A stretch of DNA of 64,000 nucleotides from Viscum album (Eukaryota > Streptophyta > Magnoliopsida > Santalales > Viscaceae), in NCBI GenBank assembly GCA_963277665.1, contig OY728165.1, forward strand, positions 1,754,820,772 through 1,754,884,771. Reading direction: 5' to 3'. Position numbers and translations under genes: made by a program. A model generated the notes under the pieces. It searched no databases. It was not told the DNA's origin and was given only the letters and a program-made list of their open reading frames with translations. Below, piece by piece: positions 49,561-63,189 of the stretch. The first letter of the stretch is position 1. Every line of letters begins with the position of its first letter.

Positions 49561-52500
49561 ATAGAATTAAATCGTTCAATTGACCAGAGATTATCATGAG
49601 ACATTATACAAAAATATATGTTATGAAATATATAATAGAGAACTATTACATAAGGAAAAGGTTATAATCATAATATCATTGGAATGAATTCATGCGAAAT
49701 TTTTTTGGACGATAATATGGACTATGATAACACCAGAGGAGGTGGATGGGAGTGGATGACCCTAGTTTATGCCCCAGAATTTGAAATGAGAATGTCGTGA
49801 GGACCATAATGTTTTTAATGTGTGGATAAGAGTCTATTGTGGATAATACTGTATGTTGAGAGAGATATTTAATTAAATTTGTCGAGGTAAATGGTCAGGT
49901 ATTAATGTATTAAAACCTTTGTATGATTGAGTGAACTTGTGTGATGGGAAACTATAAAATGATGTTAATATAGTTGTGGGACCAATATTTATGATGCATA
50001 ATGAAGAGACTGGATTCTAATGGATGGATTTCACTATTTTGGAGGGGGTATTATATGATTTATGTCATTCCATTTATAAAAGTTGTTAGTATGGTAACTT
50101 TTGATTCGTATCATCTGAGAGAAAAGGTATGGATAGTGTATTATCTATTAGACGAATTCTTAAAATGTATTGATCAATAGAGTATTACATTGTTTAGCCT
50201 TCTATATGGGGATTATATAAGGGTATTTTCTATGTTCCCTATCCTAATAAAGAATTCATCGGGTAATAAGTATTAAACTATTCCATCATATGAAATTAGT
50301 TGAGTAGATTCAATAGTTCTACCCTTATTATTATTGGAAAAGGTACTCTATTGGTTGTCCATTCTGGAGTGGAATGATCTAGGGTACATGACATAGAACT
50401 TATTTTGAGGATGAGGGTAGAGGTAAATTACATGAAAGTTACCTTATCTGTAATATTTACGTATGAGTCTATTTTTATGGTATGATCCAACTAGTTTCTT
50501 ATGTAGGATAATGGAATAATTTTTGGGTTTATTGGTGGCCTTGTTTTCTCATAATGAACTGATGTGTGTGTTTATTTTATATTATTTATTTTCATCAATC
50601 ACACATATGTATCTAATTGATTATATAATCAGATGTTTATAAGAACATATAGAAATTTAGTTCACACACATTTCATAGGAACTGAGATATATATATATTA
50701 ATTATGATTGTTTTATAGATCCAGGAACAATTTATTTAGTGAACTAGGATAATCAATATCTATGGTTGTAGGGGTGATGTTTTGTGGACAGAATCAGGTA
50801 TGAAATTTTTTCCATAATTTATTTTTTTATTTTATATATACGGCATTCCTAGTGGGAGATGACTTATTGTTCGGTTTTATGACTACCAAATGGTTTATTT
50901 GTAATGATACGAATTTTAATTGATTATCTAAACAATTATGTATTTTTGGATGATTATTGGTTATTTATAAAATTATTATACGTTTATTCATGGTCCAAGT
51001 ATCATATGATTCTTATTTAATCACCCACTTCGACAAAAACCCACTGGTGGATTGGAATATTTCATGGAGCCCATGTGGTACTTCCATTCATGGAACTAGT
51101 GAGTGGTCTCCAATAGAGGCATTATAAAATTATATATGAGTGTCATTCACTTTTTATATACAAAAATTTATATAGAATATAAGTAATAGGTTTGTGTAAA
51201 ATCAGATGATAGAACTCATACTATTGAATCATTCACACCATTCGGATGGGATGTCTAGTTTTACAGGGTTATGATAATGTCATTATATATTTTATTTTTT
51301 ATTTTTTTATTTATACACAAATATGAAACATTTAATTTAGTGTTTTATTGTCGTCTTGTATATATTCTTATATTTTAAATATTTATTTGTATATTAATCA
51401 TTTTTGGCATATAATATTAATAGGAAATTATTTCTAATGCATGTGATTGAATTCCCTAATGGCATAGTTTTCAATTTTTAAAATTGTCATAAAATTATAT
51501 AGTGTTCCCCTGTAAAACATTTTATAGTTATTTTAAATATATGTACCATGATATATTATTTTGATGGAAGGATATATTGTAAGTTTCCTTAAAAAGAGTT
51601 GATGAAGGTTATGTTGATTTTTTGTGTGAGGTATTTATAGTGGACCTTTGTGGGATAGTGTGTTAATTAGATGCCTAGGTTATGGACACTTAGTGAGGTG
51701 TTTTAAAAAATTCTATGCATATAATTCAATATTCTAGGATGAGAATTAGTTTCCCTAATGATATGGATACCCATGATATGGATGAATAAAATCATATTCA
51801 AATGATGTGTTCTTTTTTTATGAAAATTGCATAGAGTTATTTTGGTATTAAGGTCATGTTCTAGTGGAAATGATCAGTTAGAATCCATGAACTATGGGAT
51901 AGTGGTCCTATATAGTTTGATCAAATATATATATATTTATATATAATGTGTATAGACAGAAATTAATTTTGGAATGACTCCTAGCTAGTAGGAAATCATT
52001 ATTTTGGCTTCAGTTTGATTAAGATTCCTCGACATTTTTGAAAAGAAACCATAATGGATTGATTTTAACTATAAGAAACTGATATGTGATATGGGAATGG
52101 TTAGTTTTTTATGTCTATGAACAATGCTTTAATGGTTTTAGAATCATGGGGTTGTGATTTTCTATAAAATCTAGTTATACAATATAAAACACCTTCTAGG
52201 TTTGTATAATATACTCTCTAAAATGGGAAAAAAACTATAAAAGAAATGATAATAATGGTTTATTCCTTTTTATAATTGAGCGTGGGTATTGGAATGAATT
52301 TTATAAAATTATTCCTATGTTAAGGTGAGTGCATAATGGTTATACATGTTACAAGATTATTTTTGAATCAGTGATCGAATATGTGTAGGTTGAAGACCAA
52401 TGGATTCAAAGAGACATTTTAAGGAAAATAAAACTAGGGTTTTGATTATGATGAATGGTTTACCTCTATAGTAAGTAGTGAAATAAAAGATTGATTGGGG

Positions 52501-53189
52501 TTTTACGTGATAATTCATACATTATTAGATCATTATAGGTTTTTTAAGGATGTGTTATATTATCATGTAAAGATAAATAGACATATTTTGTTGTGAACCA
52601 TTATGATTGGTACTCAAGGAGAATGTAAAGAGAATCCATATAGTGGGGACCATACAATTGAATGTTAAATGGTATGATTCCCATTAATGGAACATTTCAC
52701 TAACCGTTGAATTTTATGTTCAATGTGAGAAAAGTGCAGGTAAATGTTTTTAATGATATTTATCATATATATGTAGGGAAGTCATTTCCATTCATTATTT
52801 TCAGTGTTGAATAGATTTGAGGCCATCAGAGATGATAATTTTTTTATAAGTGGAGGAATATGGATACTCTTCTACTGTGGTCAATCCTATAGGTCATGTA
52901 TGGAAAAACATCTTGTTATAAGGGTCATATATATGGTGAGACATTTTAATGGATTAACCACATGGAATTTGGATGAAGATTTGTGAGAATAGATGATGAC
53001 ATCCAATTCCTTGGTAAATACAATATGTTGGGACCATATGTGTTGGTGGAGGAGTATTTATGTTGAATTTGTGTTTAGGAGTGGGTTGGTGTAATTTATG
53101 ATTCATTCATATAAATTGTGATTATCTTCTCATGAAGAGACTATAATGTAATTTGTAGGGTTTTTAGGAACCAACCATGTAATTACATC
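49561..53189 (+). other. AT-rich; probable 5' part of a plus-strand gypsy relic
   Basis: Most of it is unassigned. Two weak clues suggest gag and protease of the element whose RT follows. The first is RCLGYGHLVRCF at about 51671-51705, which resembles a CX2CX4HX4C zinc knuckle missing parts. The second is a WIDFNYKKL segment near 52050, like the IDC..K.V.F motif after the protease. The open frame 52804-52986 has no clear motif. Confidence 0.35.
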
Positions 53190-53430
53190 GAGATTTAGTT
53201 TTCAAAATTGATGTGGGTATTTTTCTCACAACTTGTGTCCTCTAAGAATTATGGTATATTTTTCAGGAGATGTGATGATGAATCAACGTATGAGTAATGT
53301 AATTTTCAATAGAGGTCATATATGGATGACATTCTGATATTTTTTTGTTAAAATATATGCGATTATTTTTGAATATCATATAGGTAAATTTTATTCCACC
53401 CAATGTGAGTTTTTTACCTATTGAAAATAA
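53190..53430 (+). pseudogene. Ty3/gypsy reverse transcriptase fragment
   Basis: VFKIDVG near 53197-53218 recalls VFSKIDLRSG. SYMDDILIFF near 53318-53348 keeps an intact YMDD active-site motif. IIFEYHIGKFYSTQCEFF near 53360-53415 matches the L..H.LY.KFSKCEFW segment that follows it at the right spacing. Frames change between these blocks and stops are present. This is the least decayed RT active site in the window, although the rest of the gene is poor. Confidence 0.6.
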
Positions 53431-54539
53431 GGGGGAACAACATGACCCATAATCATACTTTTGAGAGGAGCCTTATGGGAGGGATAAACATAATCTCAAG
53501 GATCAATCTGTTAATAATTGTTTTATTAATCATGATATGTAGGTGTTTTTTAGTATAATAATAGTGTTTAAAATGGTAATGAGTGGGTAGATTGTATTTT
53601 GGAAATAATTTTTTGGTAAATTAGATGTTGTGTAATAGATGAATATTTAATTTTAAGGATAGTAAAAGGCTGGTTGGAATTGAATTTATGACTAATATTT
53701 CTCGAGAAGGATGGTTAAGGGAAAATTATGTCTTCTTGAGGATGACATGAATTATACATGGGAGTCTTAATGAATTTAATCGTGTTGGGTTTTTGAAATT
53801 CAGGGGATATCATAAGACATTGGGCCATAGTAAGGAATATATTGACACGTTTTTATTCATATTAGGATTCTGAGGTTTGGAATGTCTATATAATATATTT
53901 TCATACATGGTTAGATTATAAAAAGCCAAATTGGGGGATTTTTTGAAAATCATAGTAGGTTTGGGGTGACCCCTTATAAGATTACTTGTGGAAGGTATCT
54001 AGGGATTCAATTATAGGTGAGGGTCACACAACGATGGGTATTGATATGTGGGGATTTCTCCATGAATTGATTATTTTTTTACATGATGGGGTTTTGTCAT
54101 TGTTTTTGGTAAAATAAAAAACATTATACATTATGGATTAATTGTTCTATATGGTGGCATACCATAAACCATAGTGGATTAACCATGATGTTTTTTATGT
54201 GGGGCTCAATCCCTATACATATGGAAGTCATTCCACAACACCTATGGTTGTTTCCATTATAGTTATTTTTCGGGTTGGAAAGACTTTTAGATAGGTGTGT
54301 TCATGCTATTAACTAGATGCGTCATTATGTGATTGGTCTTGTATGTAATTTTTCTAATAGGGGTATAATTATCTTTTTATATTTTCCCCCTCTTAGTTTT
54401 TAGGTTTATAAGGGTATTGATAGAGGGTCATGCAGATCGCTCTCTCCAATTACTTTATTATATTTTATCCTCCATATTATGTTGTTATTTTGAGTATTTC
54501 CATAGTGTAATTTTGGTATGTTCTTATATATGATTTCTC
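53431..54539 (+). other. RNase H to integrase interval, not readable
   Basis: It lies between an RT fragment and an integrase fragment at normal distance for one element (about 1.2 kb from YMDD to the HPQTDG-equivalent). VRVTQRW near 54015 and GDFSMN near 54045 faintly recall the linker and MDF of integrase. Nothing firm. Confidence 0.3.
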
Positions 54540-54830
54540 ATGTTTATCATCCCATATTTCATCCATTGGGTTTGTATTATATGGTGAGGATTGTGAAACT
54601 ATTTTTATAGATATATTGTGAACCAAGGATAATATAATTTTAATTTTGATCCAAATGTCTAGAGGACATACAAAGTGGTTGAACACATAGGTTATCATAT
54701 ATTTTAGTGATGTGGTGTTTCCCATTGGGGTTTTAGCTCTTATGAAACCATTAATTAATATAATAATTAATTATAAATTTGTATATGTTATTATTGGGGT
54801 GATGTTTCTTGATATAATAGATCGTATTTT
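54540..54830 (+). pseudogene. Ty3/gypsy integrase fragment (probable)
   Basis: FHP near 54548, then GEDCETIFIDIL near 54578-54615, resembles FHPQTDGQSERTIQTLEDML. A WLNT...FSD segment follows (family HLPL.EF.YNNS). YYWGDVS near 54790 then resembles ..CW.DVGE after the ALYGR.CRSP block. Each match is weak alone; the order and spacing raise the case. Confidence 0.45.
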
Positions 54831-57390
54831 TGATACAATATTGGTTGATTAATGATGGACTTGGATGATAGTTAGCATATCACTTTGAGGATTAAAACTT
54901 TTCAATTATAGTAGTTCATCAATTTAATATAGGATCATATTCTTGATTATACTTGATTTTGAATGACTGAAATTTTAACTGGTCAAGGTTAAGGGATATG
55001 GAATAATATTCCATTAGAGAAAGTGATTGGGTGGTTTTAGGGCTCCTAGGATTAGTGTAGGTTCAAGATGGATGTTTATTGAAATTTGAGCTTCAGAGTG
55101 ATCATTTATATAAGGGGGAAAAGGTTTTGGTGTATATAATGGGATAAACTATTTATTTACATAATTGAAGAGGTATTTCATGTATAATATGTGACATTTT
55201 AGGAGTAGTTGGGATGGTATGAGATGATTAATCCTAATTTTAAAATGTGATTTGATTTTATATATCACTTTTGATGAGAGACAAAATCATGGTGGTGGAC
55301 TATGGATTGAAATATAATATGAGTATGAAAAGTCATTTTGGTTATGAAGATGGTGATAGAGAGGGGTTTACTCTAGGTTATGGGATTGAAATATGTCTTA
55401 GAGAGTTAAGATATAATAATAAATTATTGGTTGGGGGAATTTATAGGTTACAGAGAATTTGAATCCTAGGTGGTATGAATTTGTAATCTCTAGATGGTCC
55501 ATAGGTAGTGGGAGAGGGTGGTGATGTGGAATTAGAAGATGATGGATGTTTCCCCGTGATGGTTGGTTACTAGATATCCAGAAATATTTGATAACATCAT
55601 GTTGTTTGGGATATGTATTACTTGAAATGAACTAAGAATGATATGATTTTGAATGACCATAGTGGATTCCTTTGATATTGAGAGTAAAATTTTCATAGGA
55701 TTGATATATTACGTATGATTGTCTATGTTGTTTCAAAAGAAATTATCCTAAGGTGATTGATGGTTGAAGATATGAATATTGACGTGAAGGGATGGGTAAT
55801 AAATGACTAGAACCCAACAATAAGCTATTGAGATTTTTGGATGGGACAAATGGCTTGATTATTATGGTGGGTGTTTGTCTTGTTATGTGAATACTAGATG
55901 ATTAGTATTGATTAATATAGATATCTACCATTATATAATATGGTATGGTCCCTTTATAATTTTTACCCACATAAAAATTTTTTTGATAGGTGAATATTTA
56001 TTAATATATCATAATTGAGTAGGGATGGGCATCGTATGATTTATTTGATAGCCCCTGAGCAAGAATAGATAATTAGAGAATTTCCTTGATTGTCATCAAT
56101 TATAGGAATGGAAAAGGTCAAATTTAGTGTTTCCTTCCATTATATTGAAATGTTCTGTTACTATTTAGTTCACCCTTCACTAAGAAGGAATTTTTTATTG
56201 TACTTTTAGTAGGGATTTCCCTGATTGGTGTTTTCAGGGGTAGTACATTATGTGGCCATTTCATATGGTAATAGACTAGTGTAGTAATCATGGACCTTTC
56301 CCAAAGGATCATTTTAGTGGTTGAGAAATTATAAATACCCCTACCGTGAATCATCGAGTATGGGTTTAGTTGTATAACACGAGGTTATTAGTTTCTGTAA
56401 TATTTAAAAATTGGAAAGGTTTGGGATCATGATGGCCTAGGTAAAAAAATTTAACATGATCCGCCTTTTTATTTCACATAAATAATTATCCTTGATGATA
56501 ATGATTTTTATTATTGACTATATAGATATCATGTACCAAAACTATCCTCAAAACCAATCTAAATAGGCTCTAGAAAATAAATTTATGACCTGAATGGTGT
56601 TCTTGATCACCATGGGTTGGAATTTTTCACCGTAGAAAAAAACCACAACAAAATTGAATGATTAGTAAAACATGAAAAAAGAGGAATGTAATATTATTTT
56701 TTTAATAAGATGATAACATATTATTAAGAATAGAGATACAATGGTAGTAATACAAACAATATTATAATAATGAAATCCAGAAGTACATGTCTAAAAAATG
56801 TACCAAAAAGGATAATCAAAACCATCCTCTACTACTCAATGTGATATATGAGAAATATCCCACCTTCCCAAAAATATATAACCATGGACATCACACCATA
56901 ATGCCTCAGTGCCTCAATATGTAACCTTATACTTTTCCTAAGGACATAAAACATGGGTTAAATACCACCAATAGAGTTTTAAAGGTTTTATATAAATATA
57001 ATCAATAGAATCACACTCATGTTATGGAAATGTTTTTATTACATAACATTTCATTTACATTGTACAAATATAAACCATTTTAGTGAATTGTTTCTTGGAA
57101 ACAAGGTACATAATAAATGGAAAAAAAATATTATAAAAACTGTGATTTGACTTTTAATTGGTTCATAGTATGTACTTTTACTATATCTAATAAGATGGTG
57201 AAATATATCCAAGGAAATTGAAAAAATAATTACATGTAAGGGAAAACAACGGAAATAGTTTACATGCAACCATGTGATATATCGATAATAACATGAGGAA
57301 TATATGAATGAGAATAGGAAAATATGGAATTTAATATTTAAAATAACATTAATAGTAACATGGAGATGTGGCTTCATCATTTAAATGAGT
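54831..57390. other. AT-rich, no gene recognised
   Basis: May include the integrase C-terminus and 3' LTR of the plus-strand relic. Open frames 55271-55462 (+), 56124-56354 (-) and 57051-57380 (-) have no recognisable domain. No tandem array or RNA gene seen. Confidence 0.35.
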
Positions 57391-59576
57391 CATTCATATG
57401 AACATAACCTTGTATTTCCATCAAGATTTCATAATGATTTCCAAGGTTAGTCACCACAGTATCATAAAACATGTCATTTTTAGAGATTAAATTCTTTAAA
57501 AAATGAGTTAGGGAGATATCAGGGGTAACTAATAATATGTATTAATTAATGTGAACCACATAGATCATAATAAAAAGTTTAAAAAATAACACATGGAAAA
57601 AATAGGAACGAGTTTCATGTCGAAAGCATTGAGATTTAAAAAAAATGTTCTTATGGACAAGATCATTGTGTCGTTTCTGACACATGGAAAAAAATGTAGA
57701 TTTAATTTAATGTTTATACATGAATAAATAAATCATTTTCAAATATTTGTGAATACAATAGTAACTAAATAAGATTGGGTATTCATAAATGAAAATATTA
57801 TAATTTCTTGTGACAAAGATATAAATTTACAGAAAAATATTTTGTGGCATAACAGGAAAGAAACCTGGTTTTTAAAAAAATAGATAGAAAGAGGAAATGG
57901 GTCCCACATTAATTAAAGACTATTAATATGAAAACTGGATATAATAAAATGGTTAGAATAACATTTTTACTATATTTTAAGGTCATACAACTTAATAATG
58001 GAACATGAAATGTTAAGAGAAGTTGAGATTTCCCCTACTTTGATATTTATGTCCTAAATCTCAAGGATTTGGACCGTAGAGGATTCAGGACAACTAGAGA
58101 GGAATATATGGGAGATAAAAATAGTAGATATTTTTGGATAATTATATTCTAGTGAATTTATATTAATAAATCAGCAGGTATTTATTGAAAAATTGGGGGC
58201 TTTCTTTATTGATTCATAAATAAAGGTCTTGGTCACCTTGGTAGGTGTAAATGAACAACCATGGGTCTGAACATGGTATCTTCCAATGGAATTGAACACA
58301 TGGAAATTTTTAATGTTATTAAAATCCAAAAAACTTGAACATAATTTTATATTACTTATTCTGGGAAGGTCAATTATGGTTTTCACAAAAATAACATCTT
58401 TATGGTTAATGTTTCAATTTAAGAATTTAAAATCTAAATTATATATTTGGAAAATGATTAAAATACATTAAAATACATTATATTCATAAGATAACATATT
58501 TTATTTCTAGGATTTGGGTAAATTAATTATTAAATCATTATGAAATAATTATGATATCATTAAACATACCAAAAAAGTCAAATTATGTTTTTATAACACC
58601 CAAAAAATAATATACTTTAGAAAATTCACATTTCTTCACCGCAACCAAATTTTAATGTTATGATTTCTAAAATGATATTTATTTTATCATAATATTTATC
58701 TAATTATGTTAATAATAAATTTTTTATATAAAAATTATTATTTATCAAAACTAATTGAGGATTGAAAATGCATTGTGAAATTTCAAAGACATGAAATTAA
58801 ATAAAATTATTTTATCATTTATATTGAAATAATTGTGATTTAATAATACCATCACATTAAAATAAAACTTAATAATAATAACCTTGTCTATTATATTATC
58901 TATATATATTCTAAAATCAAGAATTTCTGTAAAAAAATTCAAATTACATTTCACTATTATAATGAAAAGAAATTCATAAAACCAAAATGACGGAATAAAT
59001 ATTTATTTTATACAATGATATTTCTCTTTATGTAACATCGACCTTGAAAAATAATAATTTACAAAATCATAATATTACCTAAGGGTGAAGAATGTGATTT
59101 TTATAGTCCCATGGGGCAAATAGACTAACATTTACCGAGTGGTAGTTTACACTAACACAAACATATCCTATATGTGATTTTGTTTATGGTACACTTATAG
59201 AAGCACATATTGGAATGGGTCTTGAGATTTTCCCATTGATTCTAAATCTCTTCTAGGTTTAGGGAAATGGCATTCATATAGGATGACTCTACAGTTAGTC
59301 TCCATTGAGACTCATTTCTATGTCAATTATCTCTCTTCATTTCTAATTATAAACATTAGTTATAGTGATCAAATTTTTATCAAGAGAATTTTTTCCATTT
59401 TTCATATAGAGAAATGTTCATAATTTTCCAATGGTTATTTACCATTCAAAACATGATTATAACATTCCAATTTATAGTCACTTAATTCATGAAGATTTAT
59501 ATTTATTTGGAGTTCAAAATAACATAACATGCATTTTGAGGAAATAAATATCATTCCCAATTTTCGTGTCATAACA
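57391..59576 (-). repeat. Probable 3' LTR of the 59.6-64 kb element (left edge unknown)
   Basis: On the minus strand the LTR would begin TGTTATGACACG at 59576, directly after a polypurine tract. Its far edge cannot be set because the 5' LTR is outside the window, so the start given is a placeholder. No coding motif is seen inside. The frames 58171-58386, 58286-58471 and 58751-58954 look fortuitous. Confidence 0.4.
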
Positions 59577-59592
59577 TTATCCTCCCTTAATA
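59577..59592 (-). promoter_or_regulatory. Polypurine tract
   Basis: The minus strand reads TTAAGGGAGGATAA just before the presumed LTR start, preceded by a second G-rich run (TTTTGGGGGGAAAC) near 59598-59612. This is the usual arrangement after the integrase stop in plant Ty3/gypsy elements. Confidence 0.65.
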
Positions 59593-60900
59593 ATGTTTCC
59601 CCCCAAAATTTTAACTCATCCCCTTGGTTGAGAAATAGTCTAGGTTCTTATGCCTCCTTGTTTTCCCTATATCCTGTGTTTCCTATTCATATTTATGGAT
59701 CCTCACAACACGTTGAAAATGTTTTTTGTCTTCTTGCGTAGAACATTGTCTTTACAATCAACGATCTCCATCGACTACTCCCCACTAGATAGTTACTTTC
59801 CAATTTGAACAACATAAAGATTCAGTATTGGTGAAGGGTTATGTTCCCACATTCTAAAGAGTGATACGTGGAATAAATAATTATCATGAGCTATATTTTG
59901 AGGTATCCTTAGCCGATAATCCATCCCTCATATGTGATCAAGGATTTCACAGGGGTAGATGAAACTGGCAGTTAGCTTCCCTTTCTTCCAAAACCACATG
60001 GCTCCATTACAAGGTGAAATTCAAAAGACTATTTTCCGCAACACTAAACACTAAGTCCCTTAATACTTTTCATCATATCTCTTTTTATAACATTATGTAG
60101 CCTTTATTTGTTGTTGGATGGTAAGAACCTTTTTAGGCATCTCTTGTACAAGATCCATCCCATGAAACATTCTCTCACCAACTTTATCCCAATGAATAGG
60201 AGTATACATCACTTCCTATATATTGATTCATATGGATCCATTTAAATAACCAGTTAGAAAAAATTATAGTATTATAATGTAATTAATCAAATATGATGAT
60301 CTATTCATGCTTTAATTTTCATTCAGGATGTTATCAGCTTGTATTCGAGTGTTTGAATAGTTCTATTAGATTTGTCATAAATATTTAGGTGATTGGCCAT
60401 ACTAAAATTAAATTTGGTACTCAGATCATGTTGAATACATCTCGATAACATTGATGTAAATTCTATATTTCAAAAAAAATGAAAGAAATTGGCCCTCCGT
60501 GAAACCTCAAAACATACATTATGTAAATCATGGTATTTTGAACAAGAGATAAGTAATCCCAGATAGATATAAAGAAGGTAGTATTTGTGAGATGGTCCAC
60601 CATATCCCATATCATATTATTCCCATTGGATGTTCTCTGTATACTGCTGAAAAATTCCATACGGATATTTTCCCACATCCATATTGGTATATGAAGAGGT
60701 TTTAATACCCATTTAAGAGGGTTTCACTATACATTCACTTATTGACACAACATGAACCTCATAGTGTATTCAGAAAACTCCCTTATCATGTTATCAATCC
60801 ATTAATGATCATAAATTTCTCTATACATTTTTCTGCTTCAACGATTCATAGAGAAAGTAGGGATATGAGATTCATCCATCAGCTCCTTCATTTTCTGGAA
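59593..60900 (-). pseudogene. Ty3/gypsy integrase relic (core and C-terminal domain)
   Basis: The open frame 60463-60678 reads MWENIRMEFFSSIQRTS, matching WKWE.ITMDFV..LPRTS, with the first catalytic Asp now Glu. It continues IWDMVDHLTNTTFFISI (IWVIVDRLTKSAHFIPI) and LRFHGGPISFI (RLHGVPISIVSD, second Asp lost). Below it come NRTIQTLEYKL near 60360, MDPYESIYRK near 60230 and VRECFMGW near 60160. Near 59900-60010 come FWKKGKLTASFIYPCEILDHI and DNYLFHVSLFRMW. Near 59720-59800, VDCKDNVLRKKTKNIFNVL matches the C-terminal tail ..D.K...LR.KTI..VKVLW. Stops occur throughout, but the frame is mostly preserved. Confidence 0.88.
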
Positions 60901-61388
60901 TATATATAACATATAGCCTTGTAAAAAATCATTACACCTTCTTGATCAATATTGATCTTAGTAAACATCCCATAATTCACACCCTCTATCTTCTTCTTTT
61001 AAAAAGGATCTTCTCCTTGATATTTATTAATCATATCTATTAATGGTGGTAGAGAAATAATTTGTGAAAGGGTTGATGATTTACCTTCCTTTATGATTAC
61101 CATGTCCAGGTTTAATAGGTCTTTAATAAAATAATGTCCCTAAATCACCATCATTTCCAGAAAAAAAATGTCTTTCATAGTTAATGAATTCGTTTAATTT
61201 TTTTCACTGACAATTTGATAATGAATTGAACAATCACATTCTTTAAGAAGATCAAACCATATCCTATAACTCATGTTCAATTCATTCTACGTGAAAATAT
61301 ACATAAAAATTGTTGTTATATTTATATATCAAATTTATCCGCATATATATAGTGCATAGATATCATTAAACTAAAAATATTCATTGCT
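60901..61388 (-). pseudogene. RNase H C-terminus to integrase zinc finger, poorly readable
   Basis: Colinearity assigns this interval. I see no firm motif beyond general spacing, and there are several stops. No other feature. Confidence 0.35.
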
Positions 61389-61610
61389 AGCTCCAGGTCA
61401 TGCGAAGGATAATCCTTCTAATGAGGCATTAGCAGTCATGATTCATAAGCAACCGGCTTAACATATTTGATGTTGACACACCCTAGACCTTTCCAAAATA
61501 CATCACCATAATTAAATAATCATTCTCCAGTTGAGTGTAGTGTTAAAATAGGTGCACAAACTAATATAATCTTATGACATTCGAAACATTCTTCCCATTT
61601 CAGTTTCCAT
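61389..61610 (-). pseudogene. Ty3/gypsy RNase H relic
   Basis: The minus strand reads KWEECFECHKIILVCAPILTL near 61545-61605 (family W...CE..F..LK..L..APVLTLP). NYGDVFWKGLGCV follows (V.CDAS..GLGCVLMQ). Near 61389-61466 the text reads KPVAYESxLLMPHxKDYPSHDLELA, matching [24 protein letters not shown]. The two stops marked x sit where Arg and Glu are expected. The first is a TGA in place of the expected Arg codon, consistent with CGA to TGA. Almost no indels, so the decay here is by substitution. Confidence 0.9.
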
Positions 61611-61639
61611 ATGAACATGGAAATTTTTTGAGATAACAT

Positions 61640-62470
61640 GGTTAGTGGATTATAATGACAAGAAAATTATTTCAAAAACCTCATATAATATCATGATAAA
61701 CCATGGAAACTATGAATCATAGTTACTATTGTAGGATGAGGCCACTCCTCGAAAGCCTTTGTTAAGGAAGGGTTAACTGAGATTCCCTCACTGGTTACAA
61801 CGTTCCCAAATAATGAAACTTTTTGTAAACAAAATCATCATTTTTGGACATTCCAAATGGACTATTTTTTCTTATAGATTGTAATATTACTCAAAGATGA
61901 TGATATTATCCTAATATCATTTATAATTTATCATAAAATAATCAATTAATACTAAGAAAATGTTATCAAGGTAGTTCTTAAAAACTATATTAATAAATTA
62001 CGTAAATATAGGATGAGAATTAGTCATGATGAAGGGAATAAAAAAAGTCAAAATAAATATACTTTATCATAAAGAAAAAATTAGAGTATCTTATTATTAA
62101 ACCTCAATTGATGATAACATGATCTATGATCAATACTCTATAATAATTGTGCCCCAAGAAGCCTGTCAAATAAATCATCAAAACCAAAAAGAGTGTACTT
62201 GTTCTTCACTAATATCCTATTAATTTCTCTATAATCAATGAATTACCACATTGATCTATCATTCTTATTCAAAAATAGAATAGGTTCCCCACAAGGAGAA
62301 ATACTTCGTTAGATAAACCCCTAATCCAAATGATCTTCATGCTATTTCTTTAATTATTCCATCTCCGCATTTTCCATTCTATGCATGGTCTTCGATATCA
62401 TCTTGGATATTGGAATGATTTTAATGGATAACTCAACCTATATTTCTTATGGAGGTCTAGGGAACTCTTT
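61640..62470 (-). pseudogene. Ty3/gypsy reverse transcriptase relic
   Basis: In order on the minus strand: ELSIKIIPISK (62430), GFIxRSISPCGEPILFLNKND (62280-62340) and FIDYREINRILVKNKYTL (62200-62255). Next are FGFDDLFDRLLGAQLL (62150-62195), SIDHRSCYHQLR (62110-62140), and FKNYLDNIFLVLIDYFMI (61920-61980). Last are LGTL..VREISVNPS (61790) and EWPHPTIVTMIHSFHGL (61690-61745). These correspond one for one to the conserved blocks from pre-RT to thumb. The FIDD active site is now LIDY. Stops are numerous, but the frame is held with few indels. Confidence 0.92.
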
Positions 62471-62629
62471 TGTAAATATTTCTATTATTACAAGATGATG
62501 GGAACAATCTCTATTCATATAATTTCATTTCCTTTTTATCATAACTCATCATTCCCAAAAAGAATGCTATGTGAGGTTTTTCAGGAAAATATTAGTTTCA
62601 AATACCTATTATTTGACAAAAAACTATTT

Positions 62630-62760
62630 CTTTTACGTTGAAAAAATCAATGATTTCTTTACTTCATTTTTTGATTATAGAATTATATTTTTTGAGACAC
62701 TCCATCCCTAGTATAAAGATAAATTCCATCATGGGAATGACTACTAGTCATTGGATGATA
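62630..62760 (-). pseudogene. Aspartic protease C-terminal relic
   Basis: MMEFIFILGMECLKKYNSII near 62675-62735 on the minus strand corresponds to the FDVILGMDWL.KY.A.IDC block that ends the gypsy protease. The Asp-Trp pair is now Glu-Cys. The active-site DSGAS part should lie at about 62900-63100 but is not clear to me. Confidence 0.75.
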
Positions 62761-63189
62761 TTGTTCTCTCTAATGTAAATACTAGAGTTTCTATACACTA
62801 TTGATTATATGATTATCCCTCCATGAGTATTTAAAGATAACTAAACTTCTAATAGTTTGAGGATTGATTCAAAATGTTTTACAAACATGGTGGATATAAA
62901 AGAATTAATTGAACTAGAATAAAAAATAGTATTTTCTAAGATATAGAGGACTACAATAGTACCTACCAACAATCATTTTGACCTTAAACATCTAGATTCA
63001 TGGTAGAAAAAATAAAACCTTCATCACTTTTAATTTGATTTGGTAGATAGTGATTCCCCTATACTATCATTATATTTAGATAGTGATTGGAAAAGTGACC
63101 AATCTATACATACTTATGGAATTCGACTTCAGATTGGTCTAATACCATCTTCCCTTTTCCAATATTGTTGAGAAGTTGAGGTTTCACCT

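Noticed and set aside
55271..55462. Plus-strand 63-codon open frame with many charged residues
   Set aside because: No recognisable domain, no conserved partner copy in the window, and length within chance expectation.
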